From Uloborus plumipes (taxonomy: Eukaryota > Arthropoda > Arachnida > Araneae > Uloboridae): DNA of 64,000 nucleotides. The notes under the pieces were generated by a model. It was not told the origin of the DNA and did not search any database. It saw nothing but the letters and a program-made list of their open reading frames with translations. The translations under genes were made by a program, and so were the position numbers. This document shows positions 22,901-33,600 of the stretch, piece by piece; positions within the stretch are counted from its first letter, which is position 1, and every line of letters begins with the position of its first letter. Location of the stretch: the NCBI GenBank assembly GCA_038373865.1, contig JAXGGA010001024.1, forward strand, positions 1 to 64,000. The letters are read 5' to 3'.

Positions 22901-25900
22901 CGAACTTTGATTATGTTCTTAAAAGTAAAATTTCGAAGTCATCTTATGTTTTCGGTAAAACTTACTGTTTTGATTATATATTTTTAAAGGTACAATTGGA
23001 AAGTTTTTAAAAATATATTTTATTATCTGAGCAGATTTTTAATAGAGAAATTGCTTCCCTCTAGAAGTTTTCGTTCTAGGCCTAGGCCCATGTAGCTCAT
23101 GCCTAAATCCTGCCCTGTGTTCTAGTAAGTTGCCTCCGACATTGTAATTGTTTACCTCTTTTTTTCGGGTAATAAAAATGATAATGGTTGATTTACATTT
23201 CTAGTCTTGTTGTAAAAGTATTCCAACCCAAATACACTAGAATTGTCCTTTCCTCTTACTAAAAAAGTGGTAAACATTATCAATGCCAGAGGTCAAGTTA
23301 CCCAGCACAAGCAGTTTACTGCCGTGCTAAGCGCAGAAATGGTATCTGTAGTCTAGCTCGAACCGAGATATTGCTCTTTTAAGTTTTTTGCCTTCATGTA
23401 TTTGATTCGGATGATACTTTCTCAAATTTTTTAAAAATATTTCCAGCTCTCTCAAATGGCCGTAATACATTGTATTCAGGTAAAATACGCTACAAAGAAC
23501 CACCTGGTAACAATAACTCAATTATGCTATAAAGTGCAGTTACCATTTTTGTACTTAGTACGGCAGTACAGTCCAACAAATTAAATAGACGGGCCGTGGT
23601 GGTTTGGGCACGGAATGGAAGCAGGTGCAATATTACAGCATCTGATTCAGTTTCAGCCACTTCTACGATCCCGCCAAAGGCCAGAAGCAGTGTTATACAA
23701 AGCACTAGATTTTACTTTCCCAAAATTCCTTTCAAAAGTTCAAACATCAAAACTTCCAACTAATTTCATCTCCTGCAACTATAATAGCAACCACATTTTC
23801 CCAAAAATACCTTTGTTAAAATTGTTCTTCCCTTGAACTTTTTCCCTTTATTTCTGAGAAAAGACCCTTTCATGTTCATGAAAACTACTTGGGTTACGTA
23901 TAATCGATATTGAACAAGCCCCAAAGAAATAGAATCCTTCGCGTAAATATTTACACTTGCTTTGGAAGACTCTAAATTGCTACATTGTTCGGCTCTTTGT
24001 TTACTTTCCCGCGTTCTCTCTCTCTAACAGCAGAGGTGGGCTGAATACCAGATGTGCTTTTGACTGGTTGTCATGGATATTGGATGGAAGTGAGAAAGGG
24101 GGCTTTGATTTTCGATTTCAATTGAACGAAGAAACTACAGAATTCCGTGCAAAAGATTTAAAAGTTGACACTGAGTGAGAGTTCGTAACAAAAGTTTCAA
24201 TCAAGTTTGTTGAAACTGCAGTGAGTCTCGAAAGAGTTATAACATTCGAATGAAATTTTCTCTTTTCAATAAAACTTCCAAACAAGGAACCGGATCAAGA
24301 AATTTGTAACACTTGGTTTCCACCTACGGCAGAATTCAATAAATAATACTCTTTGTTTCTTCATACTGTAAACGTATTTACTTTTAGGCTTTTGAGAAAA
24401 TTTTAGAACTACACAATTTGTTTTAATGTGGCTTCCAAATTTCATTTTATTCGTCAGTATCTAATTTGTTAAAAATTTTCCTCCGGAAAATACTAATTTT
24501 AGATAGATATTTTATTTTCACGCAAACTGAATTGGAATGAAATCATTCGCTGATGTCTTGCAGTAGAAAGTTCAGCAAAACAGTTAATATACTCTGTAGT
24601 TAAAACTATTGTTTAACTGTAATATTATTTTTTTAAATATCTTATTTACGTATTTTATTTATTTTTAACTCGTTTATTTCCAAATCTTCAAGCTCACTCT
24701 ATGAGCCTCCAGGGCATTTGCTCATAGTTCTGTCACTTATTTGTAAAAATACATACATTCTAGTTTAAAATGCACTCATTAGATTAAACACCGCCGTGCG
24801 CTGATTGTCAACAAGAAACTTGATTTCGATTTGGACACTAAATGTTATAATGTAATGGTAAAGAATAATTTTGTTGATGCTCAAAACGCAAAGATAATTA
24901 AATTTTTAGAAATGTTGATTTCGAAAAACTTTTACTTCGGGCTGAAATTTACGAATTTTTACAGGTCCCCCAATTTTTGTTTTTTTTGTTAAAAAGAAGA
25001 AATACGTGTCTTCTGAAATCTTTAGAAGAATATAATATAAAATTTTAGCAAAATCAAAAACGGTATGTATCTGACCTGCCTGACTCTTCTAAAATCTGCC
25101 TTTCGAAACAAATTTCCGCGCCAGCCTTTAAATCTACTGCTGATTTTATCGGTTGAATTGCTTTTAAAAAATCATTGCTAAATTTAAAAATATGTATTGT
25201 TTTTTCCTTTTTTGAATTGAGAACTGTAAATTTCAGCTAATGGTTAGTATCACTTTTGAAATATTTTCAATTTATGACGTGCTCGTCACTTGAACTTTAA
25301 AAGTCTTTTAAACATTTATTTTTTAGTTTTCACTGAATTCTTACTTGATTAAAATCTGCAATAAGTTTAAATTGCGAAGTGTTTATACTTAATTTGTGAA
25401 CGATATTCTCATCCAAAACCGCTATCAAAGTCACTTATATGCAAAAAAAAAAAAAAACTGTTTTCAATGCATTGTAACTCAAACTTGTCAGCATTTTTCT
25501 TTCTTTCTTTTTTTTTTTTTTTTTAATGGGAGCATTAAAAATAACAGAGTCCTAAATACTGCCTCTAGCAACGTATTGCTATGTTTACGCAGAAAATTAT
25601 CTTACAGTGGAGAGTTGTAATATTAGTAGCTTAAAGAAATGTAATAATTAAGGAGCTCAATTACTTGGGAAATGTGTGGTGTTACTACATTCTAATATTT
25701 TTGTAAGTTTATGCTCATTACCTCTCGTAATTACCTTCGTAAACTTTTATCACAACTGGCTGGTGAATTTTTTTCTTAGTTTCAGGTAGCCAAACTGTGA
25801 ACAAAATTTGTTCAAAACCTCATTATTTGATTTTCCATTGTAAATATAGCTGCTTGTAACGAACGATAGAGGCAGAACATAATTAATTATTCTGTAAAAT

Positions 25901-26321
25901 AAATTGTTAATCTAAGTGGTTGTCAAAATCATCCACACCATGGTCCCAGACCAGTGTACCAACCGCTCATGCCTCGTACCAGAAATATTGTTAGCTAATG
26001 TAGTTCGACAAATGAAAGTGCGATTCGTTTCTCGACAATAATGTGGCTGCAGTACATGCATAGTTTAAGAAAAATTCCATTACATTGCAGCAATTAAAAT
26101 AGTAGACCGTAATCTACTGAAGACCATAACATTGTGACCAACAACCACACCATTAGCAGCAGTGACAGCGTGGTGTCAGATGAGAGAGTTCTGTCTGTAA
26201 CACCAGGTAAAAAAATGATAACCAGGAGTGTAACAAAACGTAATTAACATATCTGTGAGGTTTGCCTTGATAATTGTAAAAACATCATTAATTTGTTGCT
26301 TAAGCTGCCTTTTTTCATTAA
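22901..26321. other. AT-rich intergenic DNA upstream of the MATH gene
   Basis: Small frames are scattered but none has domain-like composition. A purine/pyrimidine tract and poly-T runs occur near 25440-25525. The true promoter and any upstream exon of the MATH gene may lie here or outside the window, but no convincing signal was found. Confidence 0.4.
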
Positions 26322-26537
26322 TCCATTAATGCCTGACTTTTTTTCCCAAAGATGCTTTGTGTGCTGGTTACACGGCTACAGAACACACTTTACAATGGTT
26401 ATGCGCTGCAATCTGTTAATAATGAATTGAAACAATACCAAAGAATTGACCACTATTATTTGGTTGAAATGTACATTTTCGGTAAATTCAAATACTTTTT
26501 GGACCGTCCCTAGAAAGGGAATCCAGGCATCAATGGG
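26322..26537. mobile_element. TTAA-bounded MITE, 216 bp
   Basis: TTAA at 26318-26321 and 26538-26541 flanks ends TCCATTAATGCCTG and, reverse complemented, CCCATTGATGCCTG. These resemble the ends of the 13912-14430 element (CCCATTTATGCCCA), so they may be one piggyBac-type family. Confidence 0.8.
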
Positions 26538-26908
26538 TTAAAACACTCAACAAGCAAGGTACACTAGTAGAAGTAGGTCTACATTGAGCTGTACTGTGGT
26601 GCGATATTGCCTATTGGAAGTTGTTGGTTAGTTAATAACTGCATTTTTTAAGTTTTCGTATTGATTTTAGACGTATAAACCCAAATGCGCATATTTGCCA
26701 GGGTTAAAACCTGAAGCAATCTTTTTTTTTTCAGAGCAGTGAATACTTTTAAAAGGGTTTTTAAATAATAATAATTTTTTCTTTCATGTTGAGGAGTGAT
26801 AAATGGTTTAGGATGAGCTAATTCAACTATTAAGAGCCTATTTTACACTGCTCTTTTGTATTTGAATGTATGAAGACTTTCAGTAATTTCCTTTTATTTC
26901 ATTTCCAG

Positions 26909-27669
26909 GTGCGCTCCGGAAAGTGGAGACAATGGCCCTGCTCTACCGCTTCTCTCGCCTAAACGATCGCTCCAACACGGGCGTCTTCACTTTCATCGTG
27001 ACCCGCTCCGTCACGCGCGACATCCACCGCGACGCCACGACAAAGGACTTCTCCTTCGCCTACCACCGCTGGGCCGTGTCCTTCACGAGAACCGACAAGG
27101 TCCTTGGCGTGTTCCTGATACTGCGCAACCCTTCGGAAGGGACGCGCTGCTACCTGGACTACGCCTTCACCATCCTCAACCGCGAGCACTTCTCGAAGAA
27201 CGAGACGTATGCGGAGAAGCAGTGTCGGTTTGGCGTGGACCGGCCCGCCCACGGCACCAACAAGTGGATGCCCATGGGGGAGCTGAAGTCCCGTCGCTTC
27301 ACGGACGAGAACTGGGAATTTCTGATGGAACTGTCAGTCAGCAACGCGATGACTGTTTTCGAGGGTGATGTGAAGATCCACCATGTCCCACACTCGTCAA
27401 GCGGGCAGAAAGCACCGTTGAAGTTAGAGACTTCTTACTTCACGTTTGGGAACTTCGAGTGGAATGTGTCCATCCTGCCGCACGGCGACGAGACGGATAC
27501 GAATAACCGGCCGAGGGTGCTGCTGAATAGACTTACTGGGTTCGACCACCAGTGTCGTGTCATGTACCGTGTAGTGCTCGGAGAAGGAGAACGGAAGATA
27601 GACTCTGGAATTCTGGACCAAATATCGGATATGAGTGGTCGTATCCGTGGATTTTCTTTGCGATGTCAA
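26909..27669 (+). CDS. MATH gene exon a (first recognised coding exon)
   Basis: An acceptor TTTCATTTCCAG precedes 26909 and the donor CAA|GTATGT follows 27669. The frame from 26911 reads ALRKVETMALLYRF, so either ATG 26932 is the start with a short 5' UTR, or an upstream exon joins in phase. The exon encodes the first MATH domain and most of a second. Past the donor the frame reads into poly-A intron sequence, so its longer open frame to 27777 is not coding. Confidence 0.88.
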
Positions 27670-30600
27670 GTATGTATGGAAAAAAAAAAAAAAATTCTAA
27701 CCGTGTACATCTGCTTAAACAGAAAATTTTTTAATACATATTGTAGTTCTAAGCACAAAAGTAGTATCTGCGGCTGAGCTTAAAATGAAAAATTTCTGTT
27801 TAAAGTTTTACCTAGCCATGCATTTCATTCAGATTTCAATTTCTTAGATTTTTTTTGTCAAAAGGTTCTCTATTCATAAATGAATATAAAACCTTGTATT
27901 ATATGTTAAATTTGTTTATAAAAACCACTTGATAACAGTAACTCAAATTTGGTAAAAAGTGCAGCGACACGATATCATTGCTTACCATACTTAACCATAC
28001 TTAAGTGTTAAGCTGTTTAAAGTGGAAAAAAAATCATTGAAAGCTTTCATTATTAAGCATAGTATATGAGAAGTTTAGACTTAAAAGTAACCTATGAAAA
28101 ACCAATACTTGTACCTCAATTTATGTCGTTACTTCCTTTGTAGGCGGTTTATTCATTTGTAAGTAGTTCGTTTGCTAAATCTACAAAATTCAGAAAGTAT
28201 TTAAAACAGAAAATAGGAACTCATAATAAATAACCCGAATGAATTAAAATGAAATTACTTTACTCAATAATGTAAATCAAAACCACTTTACCCATGAGTA
28301 AAATGCGACTACGTTAAAAAAAAAGTACAAAGATATACATTTAAAATGAATAAAACACTCAGCTAACAGCTGTTTCGAGGCTGTAAAATGCAAGCTGCAT
28401 CATCAGAGCATAAAACAGAAGACAGGTTCACATGTCCAAAACAGTGAAGTGAATAGGGAAATGAGAGACGAATAGGAATAAATTCGACCCAAGAAGCGGG
28501 AATTGGAAGCTACTACGTCAGAGGAACAGTGACATCTATACACTTAAAAACGTCATTTACTAATAGGTTTTTAAAGGAAAGATTTCCAAACACTAGGGAA
28601 AGGGTGTGTAGACAACACCTAAACTGGAATCCAACAACGAAATTAGAATTTTTCCAGGTCTAACACCAGGAAAAATTCTAATTTAGTTGTCAAGCGAATG
28701 CAGTTATTTGCCTCCACATCAAAAAATAAATATTCTCTCTGGTGCTGATATTGCACTGGTGCTGTTGAAGGTACTCAATCTTCTGTAAATCTTCTGTGTC
28801 AGTGAATCTATATTAAACCCATGGTTTTTGAGTAAGCTCTGTTTATGCCCATAAAAAACGGCGTAGAATAAAGATATTGCTTAGAAATCCTTGAACAATC
28901 AAGAATATCATCAGGAGAGGCATAGCTAGTGCAACACTTGGCGCAGTTTGGGAAAATATGGTCGCTTACGGTGACTACTGATTAGACTGTTAATGATTTG
29001 TTTATCTTGTCTGTTGCATTGAAAAGATTGCACCACTAGGATATCTTATATCCCACATATAGCTGGTGGCCAACTGAATTAATCCAAGCGGTACTGTTAG
29101 ATACAATTTTCCTCAAAAATAAATCCAGATAAGACAGTAAATTTGGATCTCTCTAACCAAAATAGGCTGTTATGGTAAAAAGCTATAATGCAAAACCAGT
29201 CTGGTTCAACCCAATTCCCGGGCTACGTGCGATTCTTGAAGCTAACCATTGTAGCCTGTTGTTTTCTTCAATGTTACGAATCGCAAACCATGATTAATCA
29301 CCATTCCCCAAATTTTGAGCCAAAATATTTAAATTGATTTCAGTAAAACAGATATAATTCTTGGTTAATATTTTTTTCCCTTTCTAATATTTCCTTACGT
29401 CGTTTGGGAAAATGCTTAGTGTATGCATGTGGGCTCTGTCTGTCCCGGAGGAAAAAAAGGTTGTGCCCCACTCATGCAAATTAACTGAAAGTTGCAATTT
29501 TTAAATACCTTTCTGACCTTTATTTCGTATCGTAGGTTACGGACTTGGTGCGCCGAGCAGTGCTGCGGGTCTACACAGAGATGATATGCGCCAATACCAT
29601 CTCGGAAGCCAAAGTGCCGACGACCCGCGACCCCAACTCGACCTCCAACTGCTACGACCGCGACAAACAGGGGTGGTGTGTCGAAGCAGACCTGGAGGGT
29701 GAGCTCTTGCGCCTCAAACTTTTCTACTCCGATCTACATAATGTGCCCAGGAACCACCTGCGGTCTGTGTCGTGGAATGCCTATGTCGTCAGGGACCATC
29801 CCAGTACAGGCACCAAGGAAAGTGTGATCGTGTTGAACGCGCCTCACAATAACTACTACGTACAAGACGGGGTGGATACGGGTGTCATCATGGAGACCAA
29901 TATACCAGTTAGACAGGTAAATTGCCAAAAGATTTTTCCAGTGGGTTTAGGTCACTTAATAACTTTTTAGTTTTTTTCTCATATTGAAATTGCTTGCAAT
30001 TGAGAAAAAAGATAGCAACTTTAGAGGAACACGACGGGATGGATTCGGGTGTCATCGTGGAGTCTAATATACCAGTTAGACAAGTAACTTCAGATTGCTC
30101 AATGAGTTGAGTTAGCTCATTTATTTTTCAGTTTTGTTCATATTGAGCCTGCGTGTATTGACCAAAAAGTTGGCTCTTTATAGGTACAAGACGAGGTGGA
30201 TACGGGTGTCATCATGAAGATCAATTTTCCAGTTAGATAGATAAACTACCCATAGATTACCTCAATTTGTTGAGGGAACTTATTTTGCAGTTTTGCTCCT
30301 ATTAAGCCCGTTAGTACTGACCAAAAAGTTGGCTCATTAGAGCTAATTTTACACAGAATAAGAAAAATTCTTATGTTAACACGTTGGGAGCGCATGAACT
30401 CTTGGAAGAACGGCAACAGGTTCACGTAGCGGGTGGCTGTCCTCTTGGGGGAGAACTTTAAATGTTCACAATTGAATATTTAAAAAAACAATTTAATTTT
30501 TCCCCCTTTATCTACATTAAAAATAAGGTGGAATTGGTAAGTTAGGCAACAAAAAAATTTTCAGCATGATGGTGGTTATTGTTTGTTCATTTTAAGTTGG

Positions 30601-33600
30601 CGCGTGGCCCCGCCTCCGTGACGTAAGACCGGACGACTCTATACCGCTGTTTAGGGTATGAGGGTTCTGACCAGTGCTGAGAAAAAGCGCTAGTTGGCTA
30701 TCATTATCGCGCTGGATGGAGACTTCAAAAAAAGAAAGAAAAAAAAAAGAAACCAGTTCTTTGCACTCCAATGCGGCTTTGAAAAATACAATTGAATAGG
30801 TTGCTAGAACAACGTTTCCTCTTCTTTTTTGGGCCTTTTTTCTTAACTAATGTGAAAATTAACTTATTTTCTTTGAAGTAAGTTTTAAGTTTCCGAATAC
30901 TTTAAAAAACGATTTTGTTCCATTATTTTTATGGAATAACGCTACGGCAAACTTTAATTACTCGAATATGAAGAAACGATTAACAGCTCCGTCCAGTGGA
31001 GGGGGGGGGGGCATGGCAATGAGGGTGCCGTATAGAGTTAACGATATATTTTCCAGCAGCAAAAGTTATTTCTGAACATTATTTCTCTGAAATGAGGGTT
31101 TGCTTTGATGGGGTTGGGGGCGGGGGGGGGGTGTCATGAACTCTTAACAGCTTGTAACAAAGGAAGTGTGTGACATTACACATATTATTTGCAAATATGA
31201 AAGCATTTTATAGCCCCATGTTCATCTAACATAGCGTGAGATATGACGGGGGGGGGGGGGGGCGGGCGGTGCTTTACTTTGTGGCAGAGGAGAAGGGAAT
31301 CAAATATGTTTTTAAAAAAGCGTCATTTGCTGAACTGAAGTGCTGTAATCCACTTCTTTAGGGCGGGGGGTGGACATTCGCCCCAGGGGCTCATCTCTCA
31401 GGTCGGCACTGAAAATGAACTTATGATTTTGAAGCGGAGCATACAAACTAAAACCACTTCTTATAGCGTACAACAGATGATTAAATATTTCTGAATGTTA
31501 ATATTCGTGCAAAATTCAAAGGCATAATCTCAATTTTAATAGTCGATTGCATGGGTTTTATTTCAGATTGATTTTTTAGTATTTTCCAATTTCTTTTATT
31601 TTTCATATTTAAATTCTATTCTGAACGAGAAATCATTCCCTGCGTGTGTTCCTGCCAAACGGGGGGAGGAGGGGGAGGGGGGCTAAAAAATGTCTTCAGC
31701 ATTTCTTGAAATTGTAATTACTTTAGGTCTTTGAATGTATATCCGCACAGTGTATAACCTGGGATTTTGTATATAATAGTTAGTACCCATATACAATATA
31801 TATAGTATATATGAAGGGCTCGGGCGTAAATAATGGTATCTGACAAACTCGAAAGGACGTTTTGTCTCAAATAAAAGAACAAAAGTCACTTGTAAAAATG
31901 TAAATGTACCGACTTCCTTTTTTAAATAGAAAAAACTTGCTACAGTAATTTCTCGAAGCAAAAATTCCAAATTAAAAAAAAAAAAGTTTTGATTTTTTGA
32001 AATGCTACTTACCATTATTTACACCCGAGCCCTTCATATATATATATCTATAGTAATATCTGTATGCATGCACAAGCGAGAGGCATGAACACCCCCCCCC
32101 CCCTCCAGGAAAAAAAGAGAGAGGCACGCAGTTATCACAAAGAAAGCAACCCCTAAGCGTTTCAAGGTAACATACTCTGAGCTAATTAGAATTTCTATAT
32201 GAGGATTCATGCCCCCTCCCCCTTCCTTCTCATATGTACCCTTATTATTCAATCTGTATGTACTCTAAAATAGTTTGCCACAAAGTTGAGTTAAACAAAA
32301 TTTATTCAAAATAACATAAGTCAAAAGAAATGAATAATTCTGGTACGTTATTTCCGCACGAAAAATGTATACAATATTGAAAATATCAACTTGTAATTCA
32401 AAATTGATTTTTAAAACTAAAACATAATAAAACTTTCGATATGAAAAATTCTTTTGAGAAATAAAACGAAAGCACCCTTGCTGTAAGCTATTTCTTACAA
32501 AAGTGAATGTAAAGCATTTTCATTCCATTTTTGATTTCTAGATTCAATTTATTAAACGCTGATATGGACAGCTTAAACTGATTTCATTTTATTTATTCCT
32601 AAATGGAAATTATCAGTGGATATTCTTAACGAAACAAAGATAATAGCAGGTACATGATTTAAATATACTAGTTAGATTCATCGTCGTAACTATCGGTATC
32701 GCTGCTGAAATTGCTATCTGAAGTAGAATCAGAACCGATGGTAAAAGAAACACTTTCAACAACTTCCTCTATAATACTGTCGTTTTCCCAGTATTTGTTT
32801 TCGACACTTTCAATGTGTTTGCAATGCTTTCCCCACCTGTCATCTTTAATGTTTTCTATAGCTTCTGATGCAAGATTTTTTAGGCGCTCCAAACTGAGAT
32901 CCGCAGTCACATTGTTATCTCTTACATAACGTTTAACGTCCGCCCAAATTAATTCGATTGGATTCAAATCGCAGTGGTACGGTGGAAGTCTTAAAACCTC
33001 ATGTCCCTTTTGTTTTATAATTTCATCAATGCAGTATTTTTTTTCGACACCTGCATTTGCTGTAATAAGCTCCATTAACTCAACTTTCCGCATTTTTTTA
33101 TCATGTGGAATTTGGTTTTCCTGCAACCAGGCAAACATTTTATCTTTCCTTGAGCTCTTAGTTGGTACAGGATTCTGCACTTTCGAATGATAAGCCGCAT
33201 TGTCCATGATGATTACTGAATGCAGGGGAATGTTTGGCAGCAGTTTTTCAACAACCCATTTTTTAAAATTATCAAAGTTCATTTGCCCGTGATAATCTCC
33301 GGATGCCGATCCAGCTTTAAATATTAACCCGGCGTTTGGAACAAAACCGGATTCGGATCCAGCGTGGACAACGATCAGGCGATGGCCTGCTCGATCTTTG
33401 ACGGTAGCGCCAATTTTTTCGTTGGTCCAACATTTTTTGAAAGAAAGATCGCTGTCCAGCCACGTTTCATCTATGTAGACAATGTTCCTTTTCGCTTCTC
33501 GAATTTTTTTCATTTTCCTGAGAAAACGAAATCTCCATGCAACTATATTAGGTCTTTCAACTAATATTTGCCGCTCATTTCTACATCGCTTATAGCGGAA

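Noticed and set aside
26959..27669. Minus-strand and shifted-frame open frames across the MATH exon
   Set aside because: They are shadows of the GC-rich coding exon and have no independent support.
27670..27777. Extension of the MATH frame past 27669 to a stop at 27777
   Set aside because: The CAA|GTATGT donor, the poly-A run just after it and the in-phase continuation at 29536 show that this is intron.
28361..28406. Hammerhead-ribozyme-like core on the minus strand (CTGATGA ... CGAAAC ... short CAGCT/AGCTG stem) in the Penelope-like remnant
   Set aside because: The order of core motifs and a short stem III are present. However, the segment between CTGATGA and GAAA does not pair as stem II, and the base expected after stem III is wrong. 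At most it is a decayed ribozyme.
31683..32252. Minus-strand frames of 110 and 72 residues in the TTAA transposon
   Set aside because: The first overlaps a nested MITE and low-complexity sequence. The second has a poly-Gly run from a G tract. Neither has coding signs.
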